A stretch of DNA of 47,847 bases from an uncultured Collinsella sp. (GCA_900761995.1 CAAFEY010000096.1:1-47847), one strand, 5' to 3'; shown: positions 17,569 to 27,265, counted from the stretch's first letter. The notes: generated by a model not told the origin, from the letters alone. Program-made: numbers and translations.

Positions 17569-17796
17569 CCCAGTGGGCAAAAAATGGCAAATATGAGTAC
17601 TGTCACAATTTTAGTAACAGCAAAATCTTGCTGAAATTGCCCGCTTTCACCGATTTCAAGCGCCATAAAGCACCGAATCGTCGTGGTAAGGGGGTTGGAT
17701 ATATCAAATCGCAGCCAATTGGTCTTAAATACTTTCCAAATGATATGGTACTAACCAAACAACAGTACTCATATTTGCCATTTTTTGCCCACCGGG
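17569..17796. mobile_element. MITE-like element with 35-bp terminal inverted repeats
   Basis: The ends 17569-17603 and 17762-17796 are inverted copies with one mismatch in 35 (core GTGGGCAAAAAATGGCAAAT). The 158-base interior is AT-richer than the flanks, and the open frame across it has no ribosome site or recognisable product. No transposase is present, and I see no clear target-site duplication beside the ends. Confidence 0.7.
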
Positions 17797-18005
17797 TCCG
17801 AATGAAGCCCGCTCTGTATGCCTCCGGCTACCCACATGACCGCAAATCCTGGTTATCAAGGGCCGTCGCGCGCTTCGACATCGACCGAAAGCCGCTCGCG
17901 GAATAATCCCTCGCCATTAGCGAACTTGAATCGAAATTAGATATCCCAAAAAGCCGCAATGCCGTACCCTCGTCTCAACAACTCCAGTACAAGGACGGCA
18001 TTCAA

Positions 18006-20990
18006 ATGGGCAACACCATGCATCAATACGCCCTCTTTGGGACCGCACAATTTAAATACGATCAGACGATCACGCATATATCGGACCAACACCGACAAAT
18101 CGTCATTTGCAACAACGGTTCAGACGTACGCTACGTCACTCTTGAAGAGTGGGAAGAAGCTGGCGCTTTGTTCGATGAACGAGCGCAAATCGAGGGCATC
18201 GTCACCAGCGCGAGCCCAGCACGTGACAAACTCGAGCTCTTTCGCAGTCTCTTTACTTGCCGCAAAGATGTTTACGCTCATGGATATCGCAGAAAAGACG
18301 GGGGCATCGGCTATACGCCCGCTTGCGCAAATGAGTGGAAACCGGGAATTTGCCCCAAAGCAGCCCAACAAAGAATCAGATGCGCGGAGTGCACAAATCG
18401 CGTCTTCCCCGAATTAAGCGATGCCACAATCATCGCTCACTTTAAAGGCAAGGACGACCGATTCCGTGACGTCCTCGGGCAATATGTGCTCGACAGGAAC
18501 TGCAACACGAAAGTTCTCGTCATCGATTTTGACAAAGCGGACTGGAAAGAGGCAACAAATGCCGTACGGCTTGTTGCAAAACGACGGGGCATTAACGCCG
18601 CCGTTGAGCGCTCAAGGTCCGGCAACGGCGCACACATCTGGTTTTTCTTCCTCGAGCCAATCGACGCAAAGGCTGCCAGAGAGTTTGGAAGTTACCTCAT
18701 AACCGAAGCCGCGGCGCTTAATAAAACAATCACGTTCGAGGCCTTTGATCGAATGCTCCCCGCTCAGGTCACTATCCCCGATGGAGGCTTTGGAAACCTC
18801 ATCGCACTTCCCTTTCAAGGCAAGGCACAACGTGAAGGAAACAGCGTATTTGTAGACGAGCAATTCGAGCCCTTTCCCGACCAATGGCTCTACCTGTCAC
18901 AAATCCAGCTGATTCCGCGCTCGACGGTGCATAATTTGATCGAGGCCACTGGAAACAACCCACACGGGCTAGCAACAGTTGCGGTGGCAAACAAAACCAA
19001 ACGATATGCCCAAAAACCACGAAAGCGGCTACCGCTCACATCGCGAGACTTTCCCTCATCGCTGCCCGTCACACAAGCCGATATGCTGTACATCCCCGAG
19101 AAGTCTCTGAGTCCAGCGGCTCAAATGGAAATCCGCGGGCTCGCAACATTCGCCAACCCGGAATTCTTCCGCGCGCAATCTATGCATCAATCAGTATTCG
19201 GTAAACCGCGGCTCATAGACCTCAGTGAGCTTAGAGGCGGCTGCGTCGCGATTCCCAGAGGCTGCAAAACCAAGCTTGAGCAGCTGCTCCAAGAAACCGG
19301 CGTTACTGCCCACTATTTAGACGAACGCCAATCCGATAATCAAATTGTGATGACATTTAAAGGCGCCCTTCGCCCTGAACAGCAAATCGCCGCTGACCAG
19401 ATGCTCTCGTACGAAGATGGAATCATGTCCGCGCCGACGGGCTTCGGTAAAACCGTCATCGGGGCTTATCTTATTGCCGCCATTGGTCTTCCAACGCTCG
19501 TCATCGTTCCCAAGACTGCACTCATAACCCAATGGAAATCCCAGCTCGAGCGATTTATCGACATTACGGACAACAGAGAACCCGTCCGAACCCCAAAAGG
19601 ACGAATCAGCAAGAGGCAGCCTCCGATCATCGGACAAATAGGAGGAGGCAAAAATGCCGTAAGCGGCCTCGTCGACGTCGCTTCGTTCCAGTCGCTGTCT
19701 GGCAAAGACCCTCAAACCGGGGAGCCGATAGTTAAGGACCTTGTTCGTAATTACGGCCTCATTATCTGCGACGAATGTCACCACGCCGCCGCGCCACAGC
19801 TCGAGCTTGTTCTCAAATCTGCCCCGGCCAAATACGTATACGGCCTTTCCGCAACGCCCGAGCGCTCCGACGGTCTTACGCGGGCACTCTCCATGCTCTG
19901 CGGCCCGCTTCGCTATGTCATCGATCCAAAAACGCAAGCGATCCAGCAGGGCATCCAGCGCATCGTACGGCCTCGTTTTACCGGAATTCGACTACCCGCC
20001 TACGAGCCAGGTGCAAGCTTCAATCAGATTCTCGACCTTCTGTGCGCGCATGCAGCTAGAAACAAACTAATTGTCGACGATGCCCTCGAAGCCGCATCAA
20101 GCGGTCGACACCCACTTGTGCTTTCAAAAAGGAAAAAGCATGCCGAGGAGCTTTGCAGGCTCCTTCGCGACCGCGGACACGAGCCCATCCTCCTCACCGG
20201 GGAAATCGATGCTAAAGAGAGGAAGGCGATACTGAGCAAGCTTCCCGGCTTTGAGCACGAGTGCAGAATCATCGTTGCCACCGAAAGCCTTCTGAGCGAG
20301 GGGTTCGACCTTGCATATCTCGACAACTTGTTTATTGCGACGCCGATAGCCTGGGATGGCAGCGTAACGCAACAGGCAGGAAGGCTGCATAGAAATTACG
20401 ACGGCAAACAGCGGGTTGAGATATTCGACTACGTTGATTTGTCGATACCCATGCTCGCCCGCATGTACCAGAAGAGACTCAAGACGTACGCCAAGCTTGG
20501 GTACGAAGTCTACGTGACCGGAAGCGGCGAGCAGCCCGATCAAAACATTCTCGTAGAGCCTGCGAATGCCGTAGAGGTTCTAGTTGAAGACATCGCCGAT
20601 GCCGCCAAAAGCATCTTCATTGCAGCCCCCTACGCATCCACCGCCTGCCTCGCAAAGCTCGGCGATACAATCAGAGATGCCATTGCCCGAGGGATTGCCC
20701 TTGAGATTTACCTTGCCTCGACTCCGCGTGAAGATGCAAAAGAGACTTTGGCCGAAATGAACGTCGAGTATGCCATTAGAGCAGAAGGGCGTTTGTGTGC
20801 AGTGATAATTGACGAAGAAACTGTCTGGTACGGAACGATCCCGCTGCTGGCTTTTCCCAAGAACGAAGACTGCAGCATCAGGTTCAAAAACAGCGAGATC
20901 GCAGCGGAGCTCTTAGACGAAATCAGCCACGAGGGAAAGCTAGATGCCGCGTCAACAGGCGGGACACCCCCATCACTTGCGGTGGAATAG
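18006..20990 (+). CDS. TOTE-type conflict protein: archaeo-eukaryotic primase fused to SF2 helicase and a degenerate PLD-like domain
   Basis: 994 residues. Residues ~75-300 look like the primase domain of TOTE conflict systems. A Cys cluster (C107, C116, C126, C129) may bind zinc, VIDFD (174-176) gives the catalytic DxD, and RSRSGNGAHIWFFF places the active His at 210. FGNLIALPFQ closes the domain. Residues ~450-835 are an SF2 helicase: APTGFGKT (476-483), DECHH (from 589), SATPER, QQAGRLHR (789-796). Residues ~855-980 resemble a phospholipase-D-like domain (IDEETVWYG), but its HxK motif reads LCA, so it is probably inactive. Codons are A-rich, a sign of transfer. A role against phage or other elements is known for the family by inference only. 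The stop lies inside a repeat copy. Confidence 0.88.
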   Translation: MGNTMHQYALFGTAQFKYDQTITHISDQHRQIVICNNGSDVRYVTLEEWEEAGALFDERAQIEGIVTSASPARDKLELFRSLFTCRKDVYAHGYRRKDGGIGYTPACANEWKPGICPKAAQQRIRCAECTNRVFPELSDATIIAHFKGKDDRFRDVLGQYVLDRNCNTKVLVIDFDKADWKEATNAVRLVAKRRGINAAVERSRSGNGAHIWFFFLEPIDAKAAREFGSYLITEAAALNKTITFEAFDRMLPAQVTIPDGGFGNLIALPFQGKAQREGNSVFVDEQFEPFPDQWLYLSQIQLIPRSTVHNLIEATGNNPHGLATVAVANKTKRYAQKPRKRLPLTSRDFPSSLPVTQADMLYIPEKSLSPAAQMEIRGLATFANPEFFRAQSMHQSVFGKPRLIDLSELRGGCVAIPRGCKTKLEQLLQETGVTAHYLDERQSDNQIVMTFKGALRPEQQIAADQMLSYEDGIMSAPTGFGKTVIGAYLIAAIGLPTLVIVPKTALITQWKSQLERFIDITDNREPVRTPKGRISKRQPPIIGQIGGGKNAVSGLVDVASFQSLSGKDPQTGEPIVKDLVRNYGLIICDECHHAAAPQLELVLKSAPAKYVYGLSATPERSDGLTRALSMLCGPLRYVIDPKTQAIQQGIQRIVRPRFTGIRLPAYEPGASFNQILDLLCAHAARNKLIVDDALEAASSGRHPLVLSKRKKHAEELCRLLRDRGHEPILLTGEIDAKERKAILSKLPGFEHECRIIVATESLLSEGFDLAYLDNLFIATPIAWDGSVTQQAGRLHRNYDGKQRVEIFDYVDLSIPMLARMYQKRLKTYAKLGYEVYVTGSGEQPDQNILVEPANAVEVLVEDIADAAKSIFIAAPYASTACLAKLGDTIRDAIARGIALEIYLASTPREDAKETLAEMNVEYAIRAEGRLCAVIIDEETVWYGTIPLLAFPKNEDCSIRFKNSEIAAELLDEISHEGKLDAASTGGTPPSLAVE

Positions 20991-21041
20991 GGACTGTTTT
21001 TGGCTTATAAGCCGCAAATCAATCCCTATTCCACCGCAACT
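20971..21041 (+). repeat. 71-bp palindromic repeat, right copy
   Basis: TTGCGGTGGAATAGGG (20977-20992) pairs perfectly with 21024-21039, and the loop contains the palindrome GGCTTATAAGCC. It overlaps the end of the primase-helicase gene, whose TAG (20988-20990) is inside the left arm. It has no T-run after it, unlike the left copy. Confidence 0.85.
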
Positions 21042-21054
21042 TAGAAGCAGGTGG

Positions 21055-21363
21055 CTAGTTCAGTGGACCCTGAAATAACTCTTGATGCGAGCCCATTCTT
21101 ACCAGTCGAATCACCGGATTGGTTTTATGCGGCAGGTAAAGAACAACCACGTCGACCAGGCCGTCGGATAGATGGAAATCGATGTGACCGTTGTAGTTAC
21201 CGCCAGGGTTAGAGAGCTCGTGGGCACCGTACTCTGCCGGAAGCGAACCATGCGCCGCAAGCTCGGCGACAGCTGCCTTGAACTCGGTTTTTAGCTGCGG
21301 ATGGCTCTGCATCGTTCGCTTATAGTCGGCCTTAAACTGAGCCTCGACCTTAATCTCAAACAT
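21055..21363 (-). CDS. yafQ: YafQ-family mRNA interferase toxin
   Basis: A 102-residue RelE-superfamily protein. The C-terminus VIRLVRMGSHQELF is the YafQ signature, with its His in the catalytic region, and DVVVLYLPHKTNPV precedes it. YafQ toxins cut mRNA on the ribosome. It starts 3 bases after the antitoxin stop, the usual antitoxin-first order, so the pair is one operon. It converges with the primase-helicase gene. Confidence 0.9.
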   Translation of the reverse strand: MFEIKVEAQFKADYKRTMQSHPQLKTEFKAAVAELAAHGSLPAEYGAHELSNPGGNYNGHIDFHLSDGLVDVVVLYLPHKTNPVIRLVRMGSHQELFQGPLN

Positions 21364-21366
21364 CGC

Positions 21367-21666
21367 CTAGTCCTCATCGAGAAACGTCATCAACTCATCG
21401 ACGTTATCGAATGACGGGCTGTCGTCCGGCAAAATTCCCAGCTCATGGGCCTCGGCAATCACCATGGCACGCCTCGTTGCCTCGTTGGGTACCTCCGGCC
21501 GCCCCACAATCTCAAACGGAATTTTCCGCTGATTCACAAGCTGCCGAACGGCAAGGTTGAGATACGAATTAAGGCTCAGGCCAACCGAATCTAAAAACTC
21601 AGTCGCCTGCTCCTTGAGCCCCTCCTCGATGCGGACCGTCGTGGGCTTAATCGTTGCAGTAGACAT
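21367..21666 (-). CDS. dinJ: DinJ/RelB-family antitoxin
   Basis: A 99-residue protein. Residues ~8-50 (TTVRIEEGLKEQATEFLDSV, then GLSLNSYLNLAVRQLV) form a ribbon-helix-helix DNA-binding domain. The C-terminal part, rich in Asp and Glu, would wrap and neutralise YafQ. The ATG at 21666 follows CGAGGAGGTCACGT; the longer frame upstream crosses a hairpin and is not used. The pair probably represses itself by binding near the 14-bp dyad at 21714-21749. Confidence 0.88.
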   Translation of the reverse strand: MSTATIKPTTVRIEEGLKEQATEFLDSVGLSLNSYLNLAVRQLVNQRKIPFEIVGRPEVPNEATRRAMVIAEAHELGILPDDSPSFDNVDELMTFLDED

Positions 21667-21709
21667 ACGTGACCTCCTCGCCCTCGTCTTTTGCATCAGT
21701 ATACCCAAT

Positions 21710-21749
21710 AAAAATGGCAATCTGATGTTAGATAGCATCAGATTGCCAT
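21710..21749 (-). terminator. Terminator of the LOG-family gene, overlapping the dinJ control region
   Basis: ATGGCAATCTGATG (21714-21727) and CATCAGATTGCCAT (21736-21749) are perfect 14-bp arms around an 8-base loop. On the minus strand a T-tract follows. It lies 31 bases after the LOG stop and 48 bases before dinJ. The dyad could also act as a DinJ operator. Confidence 0.7.
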
Positions 21750-21779
21750 GCATATTCATGTCGCGGCGGCACGATTGCT

Positions 21780-22538
21780 CTACATCAGCCCGCTCAGGGC
21801 AACGTCGACGGCTTCGTTGAGGTCGTCGGTGATGTGCACGAGTTCGGGATCGAGCGGGCTGATCATACCGGCGTCCATCACCGGACCGTTGAGCCAGTCG
21901 AACAGGCCCTGCCAGTACTCGCTGCCCACCAGCACGAGCGGCATGCGCTTGACCTTGTGCGTCTGCACCAGCGTGAGCACCTCGAACATCTCGTCGAGCG
22001 TACCGAAGCCGCCAGGAAACACGATGGCGCCCGAGCTGTATTTGACGAACATGGTCTTACGCACAAAGAAGTAGCGGAAGTCCATACCGAGGTTCACGTA
22101 TTTGTTGAGCCCCTGCTCGTGCGGAAGCTCGATACCCAGGCCGACCGACTTGCCGTTGGCGCTCGCCGCTCCTCTGTTGGCCGCCTCCATGATGCCGGGG
22201 CCGCCGCCGGTGATAACCGCCACGCCGCGCTGAGCGATCTTGCAGCCGACGGTACGCGCCGCCTTGTAGAGTGGGTCCGTCTTGGGCGTGCGGGCGCTGC
22301 CAAAGATGGTCACCGCAGGTCCGAGCTCGGCAAGCGCGCCAAAGCCATCGACGAATTCTGCCTGAATGCGCAGTACGCGCCACGGATCGGCATGCAGCCA
22401 GTCGGTCGAGTCCTCGGGCGCCAGCAAGTTGGCGTAGGTGTTGTCCTTAGGAATCATGGGGCCGCGCATGACCACGGGGCCGCGGCGGTACGTCTCGTCG
22501 TAGGCAGGCTCGCCCTCAACGTTCTCATTCTTAATCAT
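21780..22538 (-). CDS. LOG-family (TIGR00730-type) nucleotide phosphoribohydrolase
   Basis: A 252-residue Rossmann-like protein. GGGPGIMEAANRGA and PGGFGTLDEMFE are the paired motifs of LOG/YgdH-type proteins, and VTIFGSARTPK starts the core near residue 80. Such enzymes release the base from nucleoside 5'-monophosphates; in bacteria the physiological substrate is often unclear. The ~75 N-terminal residues precede the domain. The ATG at 22538 follows TAGGAGTACCC, and the longer frame would run into the tgt terminator. Confidence 0.87.
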   Translation of the reverse strand: MIKNENVEGEPAYDETYRRGPVVMRGPMIPKDNTYANLLAPEDSTDWLHADPWRVLRIQAEFVDGFGALAELGPAVTIFGSARTPKTDPLYKAARTVGCKIAQRGVAVITGGGPGIMEAANRGAASANGKSVGLGIELPHEQGLNKYVNLGMDFRYFFVRKTMFVKYSSGAIVFPGGFGTLDEMFEVLTLVQTHKVKRMPLVLVGSEYWQGLFDWLNGPVMDAGMISPLDPELVHITDDLNEAVDVALSGLM

Positions 22539-22549
22539 GGGTACTCCTA

Positions 22550-22601
22550 TCGAGAAAAAGAAAAACGGGCGGGGTCGACGCCATGCGTCAAACACCCGCC
22601 C
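22550..22601 (-). terminator. Intrinsic terminator of tgt
   Basis: On the minus strand a GC-rich stem (CGGGCGGG with CCCGCCCG, plus an inner GACGC/GCGTC pair) at 22565-22601 is followed by TTTTTCTTTTT. It separates tgt from the LOG gene. Confidence 0.85.
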
Positions 22602-22751
22602 GAGCATCAACTATTCGGTATGGTACCCACGATGCATCAAGCACTTGCAAGCTATCGGTCAGCGGTCGCGCAACCGGTGTCAGCGAATGCGACGACCGGC
22701 TGGCGCTCGACCATTGCCGTTGCCCACGCTCTGCAAGCGCGTCTATCGCCC

Positions 22752-23891
<1,140 letters not shown>

Positions 23892-24003
23892 AAACTGGAA
23901 CTCCTTGGTTGCGGTTCATACGCAAACCATTATACGGGCAACCCGCAAGAAGCACCGACTCGACAGAAACTGGTGCGAGGAGGATACGGCAGGGACACGG
24001 CAA

Positions 24004-24129
24004 ATGAGCGTGGATTTTTGGACGCTTACCGGATGAGCGTGGATAATCTCCCACTTTTGCCCAAAGCACAGCCCAAAAACGGGAGATTATCCACTTTCAT
24101 TCTGCGGGCACTCATTTAAGTACGTCCCC
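24004..24129. repeat. Cluster of short direct and inverted repeats upstream of tgt
   Basis: ATGAGCGTGGAT occurs at 24004-24015 and 24034-24045. GTGGATAATCTCCC (24039-24052) is perfectly inverted at 24081-24094. ATTTAAGTACGTCCCC at 24114-24129 differs by one base from the TTGGGGACGTTCTT family at 13977. No gene is visible from 23892 to 24155. Confidence 0.65.
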
Positions 24130-24155
24130 GATGAGTGGAGCTATTTACCAGCCAC

Positions 24156-24327
24156 GGCAACGCCGATATTTTGGCAACGTCAGCGAGCGGGTCGCATTTG
24201 AGACAAGGTGCCGTGAAATGAAAGGGCGCTGACCTTCTGGTCGCGCCCTTGAAATTGAACGGCAGATTGTCCAAATGCGGCCCGCGCAGCGTCGGCCGGT
24301 CCGCCGTTCGGTAGAACGGCGGAACCC
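24156..24327 (-). repeat. Structured element, copy 2, abutting the SDR stop codon
   Basis: It has the same plan as copies 1 and 3 but very different stems. The main stem is CGGGTCGCATTTG/CAAATGCGGCCCG, the tip hairpin is GGGCGC/GCGCCC, and the end hairpin is TCCGCCGTTC/GAACGGCGGA. The internal-loop motifs ACAAGGTGCCGTGAAA and TTGAACGGCAGATTGT are kept. Paired changes of this kind argue for selection on structure. Confidence 0.75.
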
Positions 24328-25128
24328 CTAAGGACGCTGGCCCATGCCACCCTCGAGGGTGACGGTCTCGCCGTTCATATACTTAAAGTCGGGACCGCAG
24401 AGCTGAACGACAACGCGGCCGATTTCCTTCTCGACGTCGCCGTAGTGGCCTGCCGGCGGCATGTGGACGTTGGCCTTGAACGCCTCGGGATAGGCATCTT
24501 GGAAGTTCTCGAGCGCGGCGGTCCAAGCAAGCGGGCAAACGATATTGACGTTGATGCCGTCCTTGCCCCACTCGTTGGCGGCAACGCGAGTCAGACCACG
24601 GATGCCCTCCTTGGCGGCGGCATAGCTGCACTGACCATAGTTGCCAAACAGGCCGGCGCCCGAGGCAAAGTTGACCACGGAGCCCTTGGTTTCCTTCAGG
24701 TGCGGATAGGCCTTCTGCATGTACAGATAGGTGGCATACAGACCGGAATAAATGGCCAGGTTAAACTGATCCATGGTGTGGTCGGCGATGGTCACACCCG
24801 AGGCGCTGGCCTGAGCATTGTTGACGACGGCGTCGATGCGGCCGAACTCCTCAATGGCCTTGTCGATGACGTTCTGGACGACGGCCTCGTTGTCCTGACC
24901 AGCCGAGACATCGGCCTGAACAGGCAGAACCTTGACACCGTACTCGGCCTCGAGAGACTCCTTGGCGGCCTCGAGCTTGGCGACGTTGCGGCCAGTGATG
25001 ACAAGGTTCGCGCCCTCCTTGGCAAATGCGATATCGATGCCGTAGCCGATGGAGCCAGCGGAGCCGTCCTTAAGCGTGGCCTTGCCGCCGCCGGTAACGA
25101 TCACGGTCTTACCAGTGAAAAGTCCCAT
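24328..25128 (-). CDS. Short-chain dehydrogenase/reductase
   Basis: A 266-residue NAD(P)-dependent oxidoreductase. The nucleotide loop reads TGGGKATLKDGSAGSIGYG, longer than the usual TGxxxGIG by several residues. The catalytic set is Ser in NFASGAG and CSYAAAKEG (Tyr-x3-Lys). NNAQAS is the structural Asn motif. The substrate is unknown; it lacks the sequence features I associate with the Collinsella 7-beta-hydroxysteroid dehydrogenase, so a bile-acid role is not supported. The ATG at 25128 follows GAAAGGACTTTAT. It is divergent from the coiled-coil gene, and its TAG stop is fused to the structured element. Confidence 0.88.
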   Translation of the reverse strand: MGLFTGKTVIVTGGGKATLKDGSAGSIGYGIDIAFAKEGANLVITGRNVAKLEAAKESLEAEYGVKVLPVQADVSAGQDNEAVVQNVIDKAIEEFGRIDAVVNNAQASASGVTIADHTMDQFNLAIYSGLYATYLYMQKAYPHLKETKGSVVNFASGAGLFGNYGQCSYAAAKEGIRGLTRVAANEWGKDGINVNIVCPLAWTAALENFQDAYPEAFKANVHMPPAGHYGDVEKEIGRVVVQLCGPDFKYMNGETVTLEGGMGQRP

Positions 25129-25422
25129 ATAAAGTCCTTTCAAATCGCGACGGGCCTGCCCGTCGACTGCGCGCATCCAACTTCACGCGCCAAAAGCTGA
25201 AATGCAACTTTAGCGGGTTCAAGTGAAAAATAAAGCCCATGGCAGGCGAACGGCGCAACGTCTTTCGGCGAAGGGAATGTCAAGTACAAACTGGATAAAG
25301 TGGCCGAGTTTTTGCTATCGACGCGAGCCATCGAACACGTTTTGAAACTTTGCTGCAGCGCGCGGGATGTCGGCGCGAGACTTTATCATAGGGTGACAAA
25401 CAACGATGAGGAGCACATGCCT

Positions 25423-27186
25423 ATGACAGACGAGCTGGACCCCCAGACTCAACAGCATATTGATGATTCCGCAGACGTCACTGCAGATGCCGACGCTGTG
25501 ACCTGCGATGATATTGACCTCGACGACCCCATCTTGGACGAAAGCGCTACGGCGGAAACCCCCGGCGCCGAAGATGCCGGCGAGCAAAACGACGATGCGC
25601 CCGCTCAGGACGACCACCCCGTACAGGATGCTGCTCCGCAAGCTGCGGGCCCTATCGAGGTTTCTTCGGAAGAAGAGCTCGACGCCGTCATGGACTCCAT
25701 GATGGATGCCGTCAAAGCGATGAAAGACGCCGTGGCCGACGCTGACGTTGACGCCGAGGAAGAGGAGGCCGCCGAGGCAGCCTCGACCTTCGTACCCGGC
25801 GAGACTCCGGTTGCCGACCAGGGCAGCACCATGCCCTCGTTTCTGCAGCTCGAGCATCCCACGATTGGCACCGATGCGGTCGACCCGCACGCAGCAGGCT
25901 TTTCTGTGATCGAAGGCGGTACCGGCAATATCGCCGTGCCGCAGGCTGCCGATGCGGACACTGCCGACACCGCTCGCCCGACTGCCCCGCACTCCCCCGC
26001 CGCGAGCCGCGATCTGGGGACCGCTGTCTCGAACACTGCGAACGCCGTGGGCACCTTTATCGCCCAGGGCGCCTCGGCCATGCGCGAGATGAACGCCGCG
26101 AAAAAGGCACTTGCCGATGCCCGCGCTCACCTGGCCGAACTTGAGCAGCGCATTGCCGATCAGGCCGAGGAACTCGAGACGCGCCAGGATATCGCAGGCC
26201 GCTACGACCAGATCGTCGCCGACCAGCGCCAGGCGATTGCCACGGCCCAAAAGACTGCAGCGGCCGCCGAGATTGACCGTGATGCCCACGCCTCCAAAGC
26301 GACAGAGCTCAAGGGTCAGCTCGAACAAATGAAGACAGAGGATGACGCGACTGAGCTCCGCCTGAAGGCCGCGCTCGACGCCGTGGAGGCCCGCGAGGCG
26401 AGCTCACGCGAGACTGGCAACCGCCTCGTTCGACGTCTTGAGGATTCCAAGCGCATCCGCGACAAGGTGAAGGCAGGGCGAGACGCCGGCATTGCCGCCG
26501 CACAACAAACCGTCGACGCCACGCGCGCCCAGCTCGAGACGCTGCGTCATGAGTATGCCGAGCTGCAACGCAATCCCTCGGCAAATCCCGCCAACTATAC
26601 GGTGCGCACCAGCGAGCTCTCGATGCAGATTTCCGACACGGCAGATGCCCTGCGTAAAGCCGAAGAAGATGTCCCGCGCATCACCGCCGACCTTGAGCAT
26701 TCACTTGCCGCAGCCGAGCAGGCAGTCGAGCAGACTCAAGCCCCTATCGCCGACGCAAAACGCGCGCACCAAGCCGTGACGACCGAAGCCGATGCCGCGC
26801 GCGACGAGTTGCAGACGGCGAAGACTGCCGCCGCGACTCGTCAGCGCGAACTGCGCGAGAAGATCGCCGCGGAGGACAAGGCACGCCGCGAGCAGGAGCA
26901 GACCATCGCCAACGCCCAAGCAGATGCCGCACATGCGCAGTCGATCATCGAACAGGCGACCGAGGTGCACGACCACCCAGAGATCACCGAGTCGCTTGCA
27001 GGGTCCTTGGCCCGAGACAAAGCCGAACACACCGAGACCGAGCGAGAAGTCGCCCAGCTCGAGGCCGCCGAAGACGACGTACGCGAGCGCACCCGCGACT
27101 CACGCGTCAAATTCACCGGCGCCATCGTCTGCATTATCGCCGTGATCCTAGTGATCATCGCAATCTGGCTGTTCACGAGCAAGTAG
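25423..27186 (+). CDS. Uncharacterised tail-anchored coiled-coil protein
   Basis: A 587-residue protein that I do not recognise. Residues 1-150 are strongly acidic, rich in Asp, Ala, Glu and Thr. Residues ~215-560 form long heptad-like Ala/Glu/Lys/Gln helices (AAKKALADARAHLAELEQ and similar), a likely coiled coil. The end, FTGAIVCIIAVILVIIAIWL plus FTSK, is a single membrane segment with almost nothing after it, so the protein is a C-tail anchor facing the cytosol. There is no signal peptide. I chose ATG 25423, 9 bases after GAGGAG; ATG 25417 is 3 bases from it. A structural or cell-envelope role is possible but unproven. Confidence 0.65.
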   Translation: MTDELDPQTQQHIDDSADVTADADAVTCDDIDLDDPILDESATAETPGAEDAGEQNDDAPAQDDHPVQDAAPQAAGPIEVSSEEELDAVMDSMMDAVKAMKDAVADADVDAEEEEAAEAASTFVPGETPVADQGSTMPSFLQLEHPTIGTDAVDPHAAGFSVIEGGTGNIAVPQAADADTADTARPTAPHSPAASRDLGTAVSNTANAVGTFIAQGASAMREMNAAKKALADARAHLAELEQRIADQAEELETRQDIAGRYDQIVADQRQAIATAQKTAAAAEIDRDAHASKATELKGQLEQMKTEDDATELRLKAALDAVEAREASSRETGNRLVRRLEDSKRIRDKVKAGRDAGIAAAQQTVDATRAQLETLRHEYAELQRNPSANPANYTVRTSELSMQISDTADALRKAEEDVPRITADLEHSLAAAEQAVEQTQAPIADAKRAHQAVTTEADAARDELQTAKTAAATRQRELREKIAAEDKARREQEQTIANAQADAAHAQSIIEQATEVHDHPEITESLAGSLARDKAEHTETEREVAQLEAAEDDVRERTRDSRVKFTGAIVCIIAVILVIIAIWLFTSK

Positions 27187-27189
27187 TCG

Positions 27190-27265
27190 TTGGGGACGTT
27201 CTTAAACGACTAGTCAAACAAGAACACCCAATGACTAGTCAATGCACCAAAACTAGAACTGTCCC
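27190..27265. repeat. Second TTGGGGACGTTCTT-family repeat cluster
   Basis: Bases 27190-27215 are identical to 13977-14002. A degenerate inverted unit (CAAACAAGAACACCCAA) follows and GACTAGTC recurs. It begins 4 bases after the stop of the coiled-coil gene and is followed directly by structured element copy 3, the same order as at 13977-14229. Confidence 0.7.

Noticed and set aside
17484..17906. 140-codon open frame across the MITE-like element
   Set aside because: It runs through both inverted ends, has no ribosome site or known motif, and is best explained by the mobile element.
24328..25128. Bile-acid hydroxysteroid dehydrogenase
   Set aside because: The SDR core is clear, but the sequence does not resemble the 7-beta or BaiA enzymes I can recall, so a specific substrate would be a guess.
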